Notes: generated by a model not told the origin, from the letters alone. A stretch of DNA of 64,000 nucleotides from Rodentibacter mrazii (GCF_001998825.1 NZ_MLHG01000026.1:35796-99795); one strand, 5' to 3'. Positions 26,383-36,724 are shown, numbered from the stretch's first letter. Numbers and translations are program-made.

Positions 26383-28197
26383 TTATTTGCTGTTTTGAAA
26401 TTTGTTGATGAGTTCGATTAATTCGTCACCAAAGGAATTTGGATTTAGCATATTTTGTACGCCCAACACGTATTTCCCTTCACCGACTTGAATTTCACCG
26501 GCTAAATGTTTTGACGAAACAATAATATCCGTGCTGTCCAGTTTGCCTTTATAGTCGGTTACGGCACAGGAATCCATAATGTTAGGAATACCGCGTTTAT
26601 CCAAATAACCTTTGATCTTCATTTTCATCATCATTGAAGAACCTTGACCCGAACCGCAGACGGCGAGAATACGCACCGGTTTTGTCGCATCATCGGAAAC
26701 ATCGTCATTTTTGACCGCACTTTGCGGTGAATGTTCTTGAGCAACAACCGATTCTTGTTCGCTTTCTTCCGCACCATAGCCGTCCATTTGTTCAAGGGTT
26801 TTACCCGCAGCCGCTGCAGCAGCTTCCGCTGCGCGTAATTTTTTCGCAGCAAATGCCATATAAACAAAGGCAGCAGCTAAGATAACAAAGAAGAAGAACG
26901 GTACGCTGACGATACCCTGTAATACCGGCGGGAAGAATAATGCCCAGTCTGCCATACCCATCCAGCCATTAAAGGTTGCACCTTGGGTTGCCAATAGGTG
27001 AATCACCCACGCCGAACCTAATACTTCAATGATCCCCATGACAAAGCAGATTTTCATCACCGCACGCCAGCCGCCGAAGTGGTTAGCAAATACGCCGATG
27101 GTTGCATTGGAGAAGAACATTGGAATAAAGCCCGGAATGATTAATACGGAAGCATCAAAGCCAAGTAATAGACCGACCGCAACGAATTGACCGATTGCCC
27201 CCCACATAAAACCGAATACCATGGCATTTGGTGAGAAAGCGTAAATTGCTGCACAGTCAATCGCCAGCACTGCATTAGGAATCACGCGTTCGGAGATACC
27301 TTTAAAGGCTTCGGACAATTCAGCAACGAACATCCGCACTCCGATAACAATCACTTGAATTGCAACGGCAAATTTTAATCCGGTTTCAAAAATATAGATT
27401 GACCAGTGGGTTTTGCCCGCCATGGTTTGTAGGTTATCCAACCCGAAAGAGAGCAGGATAATGCCGAAGAAGACGGTCATCACCAATACGGTGGCAGAGA
27501 TACTGTCGTGGAAAATATGTAACCATTTCGGTAATTTCATATTGTCAACGCTGTCGTCTTTATTACCGAGTTTTGGTGCGAGCTTTACGGCGATCCAAGA
27601 GGCAATTTGCTGTTGATGTCCGATAGAAAAACCGGCTCCGCCTGTGACGGCTTGAGTCGGTTTATACATAATGTTGGATGAAATTCCCCAGTATAGTGCC
27701 ATAATGATGGCGGTATAAATGATGGTTTCCATCATTGACGCGCCGATCAGCATATAGAATACGGCAACCAATCCCGCCTGTTGGAACATAATATGTCCGG
27801 TCAGCATAATGGTGCGAATACCGGTAAAGCGTCTGAATACCACAAGCAAAATGTTTAGCGCTAAGGCTAATAACACCGCGTAACCAACCCATGCGTAGTT
27901 ATCCGCCATGGTTTCAATGGTTGCTTGCATACTGGTGTAAGGATCGATCACCGCGCCGGTTAAGCCGTGATATTCGGATAATTTGGTAATAATCGGTTTG
28001 AAACCTTTGACTAATTCGCCGGCGCCCACTTGGACTAACATAAAGCCGACAATTGTTTTTATCGTCCCTTTAATCACGGTCGTGGTGTCTTTGCGTAAAA
28101 GAATGTAACCGATACAGGCCACGATACCTAAGAGTAACGGTGCTTTATTCAGCACCTGATCTCTAAAGACGATAAATAAATCTAATAATGTTTCCAT
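26383..28197 (-). CDS. ulaAB: Fused PTS L-ascorbate EIIC-EIIB transporter
   Basis: Membrane permease and phosphorylating domain for L-ascorbate in one 604-residue chain. Residues 1 to about 445 are the UlaA-type IIC part, with about 11 membrane segments and family phrases such as [18 protein letters not shown] and [17 protein letters not shown] charged, Ala/Glu/Gln-rich linker (about 447-505) follows. The IIB domain then starts at [19 protein letters not shown], with phospho-acceptor Cys514. In E. coli these are two genes, ulaA and ulaB, so this is a domain fusion with no sign of a frameshift. First gene of the minus-strand arm. Confidence 0.93.
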   Translation of the reverse strand: METLLDLFIVFRDQVLNKAPLLLGIVACIGYILLRKDTTTVIKGTIKTIVGFMLVQVGAGELVKGFKPIITKLSEYHGLTGAVIDPYTSMQATIETMADNYAWVGYAVLLALALNILLVVFRRFTGIRTIMLTGHIMFQQAGLVAVFYMLIGASMMETIIYTAIIMALYWGISSNIMYKPTQAVTGGAGFSIGHQQQIASWIAVKLAPKLGNKDDSVDNMKLPKWLHIFHDSISATVLVMTVFFGIILLSFGLDNLQTMAGKTHWSIYIFETGLKFAVAIQVIVIGVRMFVAELSEAFKGISERVIPNAVLAIDCAAIYAFSPNAMVFGFMWGAIGQFVAVGLLLGFDASVLIIPGFIPMFFSNATIGVFANHFGGWRAVMKICFVMGIIEVLGSAWVIHLLATQGATFNGWMGMADWALFFPPVLQGIVSVPFFFFVILAAAFVYMAFAAKKLRAAEAAAAAAGKTLEQMDGYGAEESEQESVVAQEHSPQSAVKNDDVSDDATKPVRILAVCGSGQGSSMMMKMKIKGYLDKRGIPNIMDSCAVTDYKGKLDSTDIIVSSKHLAGEIQVGEGKYVLGVQNMLNPNSFGDELIELINKFQNSK

Positions 28198-28329
28198 AAC
28201 AGAACCTCTGTTGACATTGTTTAAAATGGGAAAAACTTAATGTTTGAGTCCGTTCCGAAGAGTGTCGAAAAAGAAATCTTTCAAATAATATCAATTATTG
28301 ATGAATAAAAAAGATTAATTTTGAAGAAT

Positions 28330-28345
28330 TGTGAGCAATATCACA
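28330..28345. promoter_or_regulatory. CRP-cAMP binding site
   Basis: TGTGAGCAATATCACA has both perfect half-sites TGTGA and TCACA with the required 6-bp spacer. It fits catabolite control of ascorbate use. Confidence 0.85.
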
Positions 28346-28493
28346 TTTTATTTTTTATGATGTGAATTGTGAGGTTTTTTCGCTTTTTTGCGTTAAAAAT
28401 AGTAAAAAACCAACAGGTTATAGGATTAATCTGTTTCTTTACGGAAAGTAAAGGGGAAATTTAGATTTGGATCATGAAATTTATAAAAAGTAT

Positions 28494-28521
28494 TTTACAA
28501 AAATAAATGATTTGTTATGAT
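28494..28521 (+). promoter_or_regulatory. Probable ulaG promoter
   Basis: TTTACA (28494-28499), 16-bp spacer, TATGAT (28516-28521). The -10 lies inside the tandem repeats, so a repressor bound there would block it. Confidence 0.55.
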
Positions 28522-28536
28522 TTATTATGATTGTTT
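28507..28536. repeat. Three tandem 10-bp repeats, likely UlaR operator
   Basis: ATGATTTGTT, ATGATTTATT, ATGATTGTTT lie head to tail at one repeat per helical turn, overlapping the ulaG promoter. Direct repeats of this kind are typical of DeoR-family operators; assignment to UlaR is inference from position. Confidence 0.5.
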
Positions 28537-28566
28537 TATTATTTGGATGACCGTAAGGAGTTAAAA

Positions 28567-29658
28567 ATGAGCAAAATTCAAGAAATCACGCGTGAAAGTT
28601 GGATTCTTTCTACTTTTCCTGAATGGGGTACTTGGTTAAATGAAGAAATTGAACAAGAGGTTGTGCCGGAAGGCAATTTTGCGATGTGGTGGTTGGGTTG
28701 CGTAGGTGTTTGGATCAAAACCCCAGGCGGAGCGAATCTCTGTATGGATTTATGGTGCGGTCGTGGAAAAAGCACCAAAAAAGTAAAAGATATGGTGCGC
28801 GGTCACCAAATGGCGAATATGGCGGGAGTGCGTAAATTACAACCTAACTTGCGTGCCGCACCGATGGTGTTGGATCCGTTTGCGATTAATGAAGTGGATT
28901 TTATTCTTGCTTCTCACTACCATAGCGATCATATTGATGTGAATGTGGCGGCGGCGATTGTTAATAATCCGAAACTAGATCACGTGAAATTTGTCGGTCC
29001 TTGGCATTGCGCAGAACTATGGAAAAAATGGGGCGTACCGGAAGAGCGTATTATTATTGTGAAACCGGGCGATGTGGTGAAATTAAAAGATGTGGAAATC
29101 CACGCTCTTGATTCTTTTGACCGTACTTGTTTGGTGACGTTACCGGTTGAAGGGGCGGAGGAGCGAGGCGGTGAATTAGCCGGTCTTTGCCCGTCCGATG
29201 AAGAAATGGGGCGCAAAGCGGTGAACTATGTGTTTAAAACGCCGGGCGGTAATATTTACCACGGTGCGGATTCTCATTTCTCTATTCAATTTGCCAAACA
29301 CGGTAAACAATTTGATATTGATGTTGCGTTAAATAATTATGGTGAAAATCCGGTCGGTATCGCTGATAAGATGACTTCTGTCGATTTATTGCGTATGGCG
29401 GAAAGTCTGCGTTGTAAAGTGATTATTCCGGTTCATCACGATATTTGGACAAACTTTATGGCAAGTACCGATGAAATTATTCAGTTGTGGAAAATGCGTA
29501 AAGAACGTTTGCAATATAAATTCCATCCGTTTATTTGGGAAGTGGGTGGTAAATATGTTTATCCGCGTGATAAAGATTTAATTGAGTACCATCACCCTCG
29601 TGGTTTTGATGACTGCTTTGAACACGAACCTAATATCCAATTTAAATCAATGTTATAG
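28567..29658 (+). CDS. ulaG: L-ascorbate-6-phosphate lactonase
   Basis: Cytosolic metallo-beta-lactamase-fold hydrolase opening the lactone ring of L-ascorbate 6-phosphate. It has 363 residues (E. coli 354). The metal site is in [15 protein letters not shown], with further ligands in YHGADSHFS and VHHDIW. I start at the ATG at 28567, which follows TAAGGAGTTAAAA and gives the family N-terminus [18 protein letters not shown]; the longer frame runs back into the promoter. First gene of the rightward arm, followed by a strong terminator before ulaR. Confidence 0.95.
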   Translation: MSKIQEITRESWILSTFPEWGTWLNEEIEQEVVPEGNFAMWWLGCVGVWIKTPGGANLCMDLWCGRGKSTKKVKDMVRGHQMANMAGVRKLQPNLRAAPMVLDPFAINEVDFILASHYHSDHIDVNVAAAIVNNPKLDHVKFVGPWHCAELWKKWGVPEERIIIVKPGDVVKLKDVEIHALDSFDRTCLVTLPVEGAEERGGELAGLCPSDEEMGRKAVNYVFKTPGGNIYHGADSHFSIQFAKHGKQFDIDVALNNYGENPVGIADKMTSVDLLRMAESLRCKVIIPVHHDIWTNFMASTDEIIQLWKMRKERLQYKFHPFIWEVGGKYVYPRDKDLIEYHHPRGFDDCFEHEPNIQFKSML

Positions 29659-29660
29659 CA

Positions 29661-29699
29661 AAAAAAGCCACCTTTTGCTTGAAGGTGGCTAATTTTTTG
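29661..29699 (+). terminator. Terminator of ulaG
   Basis: GCCACCTT and AAGGTGGC arms (8 bp plus), 7-nt loop, then AATTTTTTGTT. Confidence 0.87.
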
Positions 29700-29737
29700 T
29701 TCATTATTCGCATCAGAGAAATAGCAAGGAAAATATA

Positions 29738-30487
29738 ATGAACGAAAATTACCGTCATAGACGGCTTTTACAATTGTTACTTGAGAAAAAGGCACTTTCT
29801 ACAACAGAAATTGTTGAACAACTTGAGATTTCACCTGCAACAGCAAGGCGGGATATCAATAAATTAGCCCAACAAGGTCGATTAAAGAAAGTGCGTAATG
29901 GTGCCGAGTCGATACAGTTCTCTCCAATAGATTATCAATATAATAGTGCTGTAATCAATAATATTGATGAAAAGCAACGTATTGCTCAGGCGGCTAGTCA
30001 ATTATGCCAAGAAGGCGATTCGGTTATTTTAACCTGCGGTTCAACAATGCAAATGTTGGGGGATCATTTATGCGGAAGAAAATTGCAGATCATCACAAAC
30101 TTCATTCCGCTTGCCAATAAACTGATTGAAAACAATCACGAAGATATTGTGATTATGGGGGGGCAATATAACCGAAATAAAGCAATAACCCTTTCTCTTA
30201 ATCAAAATGAAAGCCCTTATGCCGCCAATATTATGTTTACCAGCGGAAAAGGGTTTACCACTGAGGGATTGTATAAAACCGATATGATTATTGCTAATTC
30301 GGAGCAGCGACTATCTGCAAGGGCAGGTAAGTATGTGGTATTACTGGATAGTACTAAATTAGGGCAGCAAGTCGGTATGTTATTCACTAAATTGCAAGAT
30401 ATTGATTTGTTAATTACCGGTAAAAATGCAGAACCTGATCTTATTCAATCATTACAAGAGAAAGGTTTATCAATAATGCTGGTTTAA
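29738..30487 (+). CDS. ulaR: DeoR-family repressor UlaR
   Basis: Ascorbate-6-phosphate-responsive repressor of the ula genes. It has 249 residues (E. coli UlaR 251). The N-terminal DeoR winged helix-turn-helix includes KALSTTEIVEQLEISPATARRDI around residues 18-40. The C-terminal ISOCOT-like sensor has LTCGSTMQMLGDHL and LLDSTKLGQQVGMLF. The gene sits between ulaG and ulaE rather than downstream of the regulon as in E. coli. The tandem repeats at 28507-28536 are its most likely operator. Confidence 0.9.
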   Translation: MNENYRHRRLLQLLLEKKALSTTEIVEQLEISPATARRDINKLAQQGRLKKVRNGAESIQFSPIDYQYNSAVINNIDEKQRIAQAASQLCQEGDSVILTCGSTMQMLGDHLCGRKLQIITNFIPLANKLIENNHEDIVIMGGQYNRNKAITLSLNQNESPYAANIMFTSGKGFTTEGLYKTDMIIANSEQRLSARAGKYVVLLDSTKLGQQVGMLFTKLQDIDLLITGKNAEPDLIQSLQEKGLSIMLV

Positions 30488-30589
30488 GCTAATTAAAGTA
30501 AAGGTTTACAAATAAAGATAACTATTCACTGTGTTCGTATATTAGAATAGGACATATTATTTATACTCAACTACTGACAGGAGTGTTCG

Positions 30590-31450
30590 GTGAGAAAACA
30601 TAAACTCGGCATCTATGAAAAAGCACTGCCTAAAAACATCAGTTGGCAAGATCGCTTGTCTATTGCTAAAGTCTGCGGCTTTGATTTTGTTGAAATGTCT
30701 ATTGATGAAACGGACGAACGTTTGGCTCGTCTGGATTGGAGCAAAAAAGAGCGGTTGCAATTAGTAAAAGCTGTTGTGAATACGGGGGTCACTATTCCCT
30801 CAATGTGTCTTTCTGGACATCGTCGTTTCCCTTTTGGTAGCCGTGATGAAACCATTCGTCAAAAAGCCTATGAAATTATGGAAAAAGCGATTCAATTCGC
30901 TGTTGATACCGGCATTCGTACCATTCAACTGGCGGGCTATGATGTCTATTATGAAGAACAAGACAAAGGCACTATCGCACGTTTTCAACAAGGTTTAGAA
31001 TGGGCGGTGGAATTAGCCGCCAGTAATCAAGTGACCCTTGCGGTAGAAATTATGGATACCCAATTTATGAGTTCCATTTCCCGTTGGAAAAAATGGGATG
31101 AGATCATTAAATCGCCTTGGTTTACCGTTTATCCCGATTTAGGCAATCTTTCTGCGTGGAATGATAACGTTGCCGAAGAATTAAAACTCGGTATGGATAA
31201 GATTTCCGCCATTCATTTAAAAGACACCTATAAAGTCACTGAAACTTGCCAAGGACAGTTCCGTGATGTGCCGTTTGGTGACGGTTGCGTTGATTTTGTT
31301 GCTTGCTTTAAAACCCTTGCTGAATTGAACTACCGCGGCGCATTTTTAATTGAAATGTGGACGGAAAAAGCAGATGAGCCGATTGCAGAAATTATTAACG
31401 CACGCCGTTGGATCGAACAAAAAATGAAAGAAGGAGGCTTCCAATGTTAG
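30590..31450 (+). CDS. ulaE: L-xylulose-5-phosphate 3-epimerase (L-ribulose-5-P 3-epimerase)
   Basis: Interconverts L-xylulose 5-phosphate and L-ribulose 5-phosphate; TIM-barrel fold, divalent metal. It has 286 residues (E. coli UlaE 284), with matching stretches [48 protein letters not shown] and PYLIEMWSE-like [14 protein letters not shown]. Start is GTG at 30590 behind ACAGGAG; there is no in-frame ATG that keeps the conserved N-terminus. Its stop overlaps the ulaF start by seven bases. Confidence 0.93.
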   Translation: MRKHKLGIYEKALPKNISWQDRLSIAKVCGFDFVEMSIDETDERLARLDWSKKERLQLVKAVVNTGVTIPSMCLSGHRRFPFGSRDETIRQKAYEIMEKAIQFAVDTGIRTIQLAGYDVYYEEQDKGTIARFQQGLEWAVELAASNQVTLAVEIMDTQFMSSISRWKKWDEIIKSPWFTVYPDLGNLSAWNDNVAEELKLGMDKISAIHLKDTYKVTETCQGQFRDVPFGDGCVDFVACFKTLAELNYRGAFLIEMWTEKADEPIAEIINARRWIEQKMKEGGFQC

Positions 31451-32139
31451 AAGCATTAAAAGAGAAAGTATTAAAAGCCAATTTAGCGTTACCAAAACAC
31501 AATCTTGTTACTTTTACTTGGGGAAACGTGAGTGAAATTGACCGCACTTCTAATCTTGTTGTCATTAAACCGTCAGGGGTTGATTATGAGGTCATGACCG
31601 CAGAGGATATGGTTGTCGTTGATTTATTTAGCGGAAAAGTGGTTGAAGGCAATAAAAAACCGTCTTCCGATACGCCGACCCACCTTGAACTATATCGTCA
31701 ATTTAAAGAGATCGGCGGCATTGTGCATACTCACTCCCGCCACGCAACCACTTGGGCGCAAGCCGGAGAAGATTTATTGGCATTAGGCACAACCCACGCC
31801 GATTATTTTTACGGCACAATTCCTTGTACCCGTAGAATGACACCGACGGAAATTCAAGGCGAATACGAATTAGAAACCGGCAAAGTGATTGTCGAAACGT
31901 TCCAAAAACGCAATATCGATCCGAATCAAGTACCGGCAGTATTAGTCAATTCACACGGGCCTTTTGTCTGGGGAACGGATGCGGATAATGCAGTGCATAA
32001 TGCGGTTGTGTTAGAAGAATTGGCTTATATGAATCTGTTTAGTAAAGTATTAAGACCAAGTTTAGGCTCTATGCAACAAGAATTATTGGATAAACATTAT
32101 CTCCGTAAACACGGTAAAAATGCGTATTACGGGCAATAA
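31444..32139 (+). CDS. ulaF: L-ribulose-5-phosphate 4-epimerase
   Basis: Class II aldolase-family zinc enzyme making D-xylulose 5-phosphate, which enters the pentose phosphate pathway. It has 231 residues (E. coli UlaF/AraD 228-231). Zinc ligands are in [14 protein letters not shown] and in the later NSHGPFVWG. The ATG at 31444 lies inside the end of ulaE (ATGTTAG overlap) and follows AAGGAGG, so it is chosen over the longer frame. Context distinguishes it from AraD and SgbE. Confidence 0.93.
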   Translation: MLEALKEKVLKANLALPKHNLVTFTWGNVSEIDRTSNLVVIKPSGVDYEVMTAEDMVVVDLFSGKVVEGNKKPSSDTPTHLELYRQFKEIGGIVHTHSRHATTWAQAGEDLLALGTTHADYFYGTIPCTRRMTPTEIQGEYELETGKVIVETFQKRNIDPNQVPAVLVNSHGPFVWGTDADNAVHNAVVLEELAYMNLFSKVLRPSLGSMQQELLDKHYLRKHGKNAYYGQ

Positions 32140-32154
32140 TTTGCTAATCAATAA

Positions 32155-32181
32155 GGCGGTTTTTTAACCGCCGTTTTTTAT
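32155..32181 (+). terminator. Terminator of ulaR-ulaE-ulaF
   Basis: GGCGGTT and AACCGCC arms around TTTT, then GTTTTTTAT. Read-through into the next gene 15 bp downstream is possible. Confidence 0.82.
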
Positions 32182-32196
32182 CTAAGAGGAATAAAA

Positions 32197-33015
32197 ATGA
32201 ATTACAAAGTCGTTGCATTTGATCTTGACGGCACATTATTAAATGCACAGGGCAATATTCTGCCGGAAAGTAAATCCGCCATTCAAGCGGCAATGGATAA
32301 AGGGATTAAAATTCTTCTGGTTACCGGCAGACACCACACGGCGGTTAAACCCTACTATCGTGAATTGGGACTAGACACACCAATCATTTGCTGTAACGGC
32401 ACTTATGTTTATGATGTTGCCACAGATACCACGCCATTTGCTAACCCGCTTTCCAAACAACAGGCACAATCCATTTTCGATATTGCGCAAAAACACTATT
32501 GTCATCTTTTAATGTATTCGCGGGATTCAATGAACTATGCCCAACTTAATCCCCATATGGAAAAATTTCTAAAATGGGTGGAAAGTTGCCTGCCGGAAGT
32601 TCGCCCCGATGTACGCAAAGTGGACAGTATTCAAGAGGTCATTGACCATCACCACCCGATTTGGAAATGTGTCATCAGCGCTGAAAACAAAGAAATTATG
32701 AACAATGTTGTTCGCGAACTGCCGATCTCACAATTCAGTTGCGAATGGTCTTGGGTTGATCGTGTGGATATTGCCAATGTCGGCAATACTAAAGGCAGTA
32801 GATTACTGGCTTTATTAAAAGAGTGGAATATTGATCCGCAGGAAGTGATTGCTTTTGGCGATAATCATAATGACATCAGTATGCTAAGTGCGGTCGGTTT
32901 AGGTGTTGCAATGGGTAATGCCGAACAAGAAGTCAAACGACAAGCCAAACAGGTTACTACATCAAACAATGAGGACGGCATTGCGCAAGTATTAAAAAAT
33001 ACCTTGTTACTCTAA
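32197..33015 (+). CDS. HAD-superfamily phosphatase, YbhA-like (pyridoxal phosphatase type)
   Basis: Cof-type (HAD IIB) sugar/PLP phosphatase, 272 residues (E. coli YbhA 272). HAD motifs: I, AFDLDGTLL (residues 7-15) with the two catalytic Asp; II, LLVTGRHH; IV, IAFGDNHNDISML. The strings ICCNGTYVYD and CEWSWVDRVDIA match E. coli YbhA specifically. Its place directly after ulaF could mean a role in clearing sugar phosphates during ascorbate use, but that is inference. RBS AGAGGAATAAAA. Confidence 0.85.
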   Translation: MNYKVVAFDLDGTLLNAQGNILPESKSAIQAAMDKGIKILLVTGRHHTAVKPYYRELGLDTPIICCNGTYVYDVATDTTPFANPLSKQQAQSIFDIAQKHYCHLLMYSRDSMNYAQLNPHMEKFLKWVESCLPEVRPDVRKVDSIQEVIDHHHPIWKCVISAENKEIMNNVVRELPISQFSCEWSWVDRVDIANVGNTKGSRLLALLKEWNIDPQEVIAFGDNHNDISMLSAVGLGVAMGNAEQEVKRQAKQVTTSNNEDGIAQVLKNTLLL

Positions 33016-33066
33016 TTTTCCGTTTTTAATACTAAGGGATAAAAGATCTTTATTCTTTCTTAAGAA

Positions 33067-33095
33067 AAAGTGCGGCCAGAATTGACCGCACTTTC
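33067..33095. terminator. Convergent terminator, imperfect uptake-signal pair
   Basis: AAAGTGCGG and CCGCACTTT arms at 33067-33092. The left copy is one base off the perfect uptake core (GCGGCC instead of GCGGTC). Confidence 0.65.
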
Positions 33096-33115
33096 AACGA
33101 TTCCAAAACGAGATT

Positions 33116-35596
33116 TTATACAGAATATTTAGGCTGTTTAAACACCGTCACTTCCGGTACTACTCCCGTATATTTTTCTACTTGTACAATACAAGTATTC
33201 GGTGAATTACCTTGCGCTAATTTAGATGTGCCTTCATCACGGGTAAGCACATTTGGACTGCCATTTTTACACAGCGGTTTTTCACTTTCACCCAGATCGA
33301 GAGGATCATACCATGCCCCCTCATGTAATCCGAGTGTGCCTTTAATAATCCCTTCGGTAACAACTGCTCCCGCTAACACCTGACCGCGAATATTGTGGAT
33401 ACGAACAATATCTCCATCAACGATACCGCGTGGTTTGGCGTCTTCAGGGTGAATCAATACCGGTTCACGATCATTAACCGCATATTTTTGGCGCAATGAA
33501 GTATGGGCCAATTGACTATGTAAACGATAGTAGGCATGAGGCGTCACTAAAGCAAGCGGATATTCTTCCGTGCTATTACCGGCAAATTCTTCCGGTTCCA
33601 TCCAACTCGGATGACCTTTACAATCATCATAATTCATCTTCGCCACAACATCAGAGTAAATCTCAATTTTGCCTGATGGTGTGCCAAGCGGGTTCAGTAA
33701 CGGATCTTCACGGAATTCCGCATACCGCACCCATTTTTTTGCCGCCTCGTTTGCTTCAAACATTAATGGTTTGTTTTCTTCCCAGAATCGTTCAAAACGA
33801 GGCATAGCAACACGATTGTTACGTGCGGCGGTGAAAGCGGTTTTATAGAAATCTTCCAGCCATTCCATTTCCGTTTTGCCTTCGGTAAATTCCTCTTCTT
33901 TCCCTGCGCGTTTGGCGAGTTCGGCAAAAATATTGAAGTCATTTTTTGCCTCAAATTGTGGCGCTACAACTTGTTTCATCGGGTAAATTGAGAACATAGA
34001 ATAGTCCCCCCCCATGGTTAAATCATTACGTTCGTAACTTGTTGTTGCCGGCAAAACAATATCCGCCATACGGGCTGTTGGCGTCCAATTTACCTCATTA
34101 ACGATGAAGGTTTCCGGTTTTTGGAACGCTTTTACTAATAAATTTGTATTTTGATGCTGTGTGAATGGATTGCCGCCCGCCCAATATACGACTTTAATCT
34201 CCGGATAGGTAATTTTTGTCCCATTGTAATCAATGGTTTTTCCCGGATTGAGTAGGGCATCTGCAATACGAGCCACAGGGAAAGAAAATTTTGCCGCGTC
34301 ATCCAGCCAGGTTTTCTCACCTGTTCCGACAGACGGAGTTGCACTGATTGAACCAATAGTACCGCCCGTAGCTGTTGGTACACCACCATTTGCATAGTGA
34401 TAGCTAAAACCAAAACCGCCACCCGGTAAGCCAATTTGACCAAGCATTGAGGCAAGGGTAACTAACATCCAGTGGGATTGTTCACCGTGACGTTGACGCT
34501 GTATTCCCCATCCGCCCATTAACATGGTGCGTTTGGTAATAAAATCATTTGCTAATTGTTTAATGATTTCCACCGGCACACCACAGATTTTGCTTGCCCA
34601 TTCCGCAGTTTTAGGTTGACCATCTGTTTTACCGAGTAGGTAATCTTCAAATTTGCTGTAACCTGTTGTGTATTTTTTTAAGAATGCTTTATCGTGTTTA
34701 TTTTCGCTTACCAAGGTATGAGCGATCCCTAGCATTAACGGCACATCCGTTGCAGTATTCACAGGAACCCATTCCGCACCGAGCATTTGGCAGGTTTCAC
34801 TTTTTATCGGATCGATACAGATAATGCGCTTACCTGTGGCTTGGAATTTTTTGAAATATTCGATTCCTTTCTGATCCGAAGACATCCAAGCAATACGTAA
34901 CGTGGTGAGTGGATTCGCCCCCCAAAGCACAATAATATCACTGCTTTCAAGTAATACTTCCCAACTGGTTTGTTGTTCATAGACCTCAATCGTGCCAAGT
35001 ACATGCGGCATAATCACTTGTGCCGCACCAGTAGAGTAGTCGCCTTTATAACCTACAAAGCCACCGGTAATATTCATATAACGTTGTAATAGTGTACGGG
35101 AGGCATGAAGTGCGCCGCTACTGAACCAACCGTAAGAACCGGCATAAATTGCACTTGAGCCGTGTTGTTGGCGCACTTTATGGAGTTGGTTATGCACAAG
35201 ATCAAGCGCTTGTTCCCAAGAAACCCGTACCCACTCATCACGCCCGCGCATGGTTGTATCACTATTCCCCGGATTTTCTAAATAGCCTTTGCGTACCATT
35301 GGGTATTTCACACGGGTTTCGCTATAAAGTTGATCGGCGACCACGGTTTGTAATTCATTAGGAACAGCGGGTTCAATGGCTGCGCCGGATTTTACTGCTT
35401 TGCCGTCCTGCACTACCACGCCAATCGGCCCCCAGTGTGCGGCGGTGACAACAGTTTTTAATTCAGGCTCTGCTGCAACCGCACTTTTAGACAGCACCGC
35501 ACCGACCATACCACTAGAAAGCGACGCACTTGCTACGCCAAGAGATGTATTTTTTAAGAAGTCACGGCGTTTTTGATTAATATTATTCTTTTTCAT
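33116..35596 (-). CDS. mtsZ: Tat-exported molybdenum S-/N-oxide reductase (TorZ/MtsZ type)
   Basis: Periplasmic bis-MGD enzyme of the DMSO reductase family, reducing biological sulfoxides or N-oxides such as methionine sulfoxide or TMAO. It has 826 residues. Twin-arginine signal KRRDFLKNTSLG (residues 9-20), probable cleavage after AVAA near 42. The Mo ligand is Ser188 in YKGDYSTGAAQ, which marks the TorA/TorZ/BisC group rather than nitrate reductases. No N-terminal Fe-S cysteines. In H. influenzae the torYZ-like pair has been renamed mtsZ/mtsM for methionine sulfoxide reduction; which substrate applies here is inference. It follows its cytochrome by 30 bp. Confidence 0.9.
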   Translation of the reverse strand: MKKNNINQKRRDFLKNTSLGVASASLSSGMVGAVLSKSAVAAEPELKTVVTAAHWGPIGVVVQDGKAVKSGAAIEPAVPNELQTVVADQLYSETRVKYPMVRKGYLENPGNSDTTMRGRDEWVRVSWEQALDLVHNQLHKVRQQHGSSAIYAGSYGWFSSGALHASRTLLQRYMNITGGFVGYKGDYSTGAAQVIMPHVLGTIEVYEQQTSWEVLLESSDIIVLWGANPLTTLRIAWMSSDQKGIEYFKKFQATGKRIICIDPIKSETCQMLGAEWVPVNTATDVPLMLGIAHTLVSENKHDKAFLKKYTTGYSKFEDYLLGKTDGQPKTAEWASKICGVPVEIIKQLANDFITKRTMLMGGWGIQRQRHGEQSHWMLVTLASMLGQIGLPGGGFGFSYHYANGGVPTATGGTIGSISATPSVGTGEKTWLDDAAKFSFPVARIADALLNPGKTIDYNGTKITYPEIKVVYWAGGNPFTQHQNTNLLVKAFQKPETFIVNEVNWTPTARMADIVLPATTSYERNDLTMGGDYSMFSIYPMKQVVAPQFEAKNDFNIFAELAKRAGKEEEFTEGKTEMEWLEDFYKTAFTAARNNRVAMPRFERFWEENKPLMFEANEAAKKWVRYAEFREDPLLNPLGTPSGKIEIYSDVVAKMNYDDCKGHPSWMEPEEFAGNSTEEYPLALVTPHAYYRLHSQLAHTSLRQKYAVNDREPVLIHPEDAKPRGIVDGDIVRIHNIRGQVLAGAVVTEGIIKGTLGLHEGAWYDPLDLGESEKPLCKNGSPNVLTRDEGTSKLAQGNSPNTCIVQVEKYTGVVPEVTVFKQPKYSV

Positions 35597-35626
35597 TTCA
35601 ACCTCGTTTTTAACATGAGAAGTGAA

Positions 35627-36724
35627 TTATTTCGCAGCCATATCTTTGGCGCTACGTTGTAAATAAATAGTTAAAGCACGCACTTCATCTTTATTCATAG
35701 AAGTCCGATCTTTCATGGAGTTCACTACACCGATCCATTGGTTTGCCGTATAGTGATCGGCACTAATTGCTGCGTGGCAACTACTACAATTTGCTTGATT
35801 TAACTGGCTACCGTATTGATTAAGTGCGGTTAAATCTGACGACATTTTTTCTTTTGGTACAGAAACAATAAAGCTCACTTCTTTCCAGTCGGAATCTGTG
35901 ACTTCATCATGTTTGGTTTGTAGGATTTTCATACCTTTACGCGCTTCTTCATCGACTAATGCGACGGTAATGCGTTTACCTAATTCTAGATAAACCACAG
36001 AATCTGCGCCAACTTGTTGCCAGCCGTGTAAGGTACCCTGTAATTGCTCGCCTTTTGCTTGCCAATTCGTTATTTCCGCATAAGGCATTAGTCGGATATC
36101 ACCGCCTTGTTCACCTTGTGCCGAAGTCATTTCTGTTGCATAAATAGACGAATCTTGAGTGATATTTCCACCTAAAGAGGTTGCTGATTGTGCTCCTTCA
36201 TCACCGTGAGATTCAGGTAAGAAATGTACGATACCTTTGTGGCAATCAATACAGGTCTGTCCATTGGCTTTTGCGCTAATATGGGTTTGTTTGGCTAATT
36301 TTGCTTGTGCGGAAAGTTCCATTGCATCAAAACTGTGGCAGCTACGGCAGGTTTCGGAATCCGTTGATTTCATTTCATCCCATACGCGTTGTGCCATTTC
36401 TGCTCGGTGTGCTTCGTATTTCTGTTTAGAATCCAGTTTGCCTTGCAATTCATACCACACATCTTTCAGGGCGATGAATTTTGCTTTCAGATAATGCCAG
36501 CCTTCTTGCGGAACATGACAATCGGCACATTCTGCACGAATACCTTTTGCATTCGCAAAATGGGTTGAACCTTCCCATTCTTGTTGTGGATGAGTCATGG
36601 AATGGCAACTAACACAAAATTTCTGTGAACTGGTTTTATGCATAATTGTTTGTGTTCCCCACAACGTCACTGCCCCGATACCCATGAGGCAAAGTGCGGT
36701 CAGAATTTTGGTTTTTTTTGACAT
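35627..36724 (-). CDS. mtsM: Membrane-anchored pentahaem c-type cytochrome (TorY/MtsM, NapC/NirT family)
   Basis: Quinol-oxidising electron donor to the reductase encoded next. It has 365 residues (E. coli TorY 366). An N-terminal anchor (about 8-26) leads to four NapC-type haem motifs, CVSCH, CADCH, CRSCH and CIDCH. A C-terminal domain carries the fifth, CSSCH, with the TorC-like mono-haem module GSQLNQANCSSCHAAISADHY. First gene of the two-gene operon, with an FNR-type promoter upstream. Confidence 0.92.
   Translation of the reverse strand: MSKKTKILTALCLMGIGAVTLWGTQTIMHKTSSQKFCVSCHSMTHPQQEWEGSTHFANAKGIRAECADCHVPQEGWHYLKAKFIALKDVWYELQGKLDSKQKYEAHRAEMAQRVWDEMKSTDSETCRSCHSFDAMELSAQAKLAKQTHISAKANGQTCIDCHKGIVHFLPESHGDEGAQSATSLGGNITQDSSIYATEMTSAQGEQGGDIRLMPYAEITNWQAKGEQLQGTLHGWQQVGADSVVYLELGKRITVALVDEEARKGMKILQTKHDEVTDSDWKEVSFIVSVPKEKMSSDLTALNQYGSQLNQANCSSCHAAISADHYTANQWIGVVNSMKDRTSMNKDEVRALTIYLQRSAKDMAAK

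Larger units (their letters stand above)
28198..28566. other. Divergent ula regulatory region (369 bp)
   Basis: Carries the promoters of the ulaAB-C-D arm (leftward) and ulaG (rightward). It contains a CRP site at 28330-28345, a ulaG promoter at 28494-28521 and tandem 10-bp repeats at 28507-28536. A possible leftward -10 (ATAATA on the plus strand, 28285-28290) would place the CRP site about 60 bp upstream of the ulaAB start, a class I position. Confidence 0.75.
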
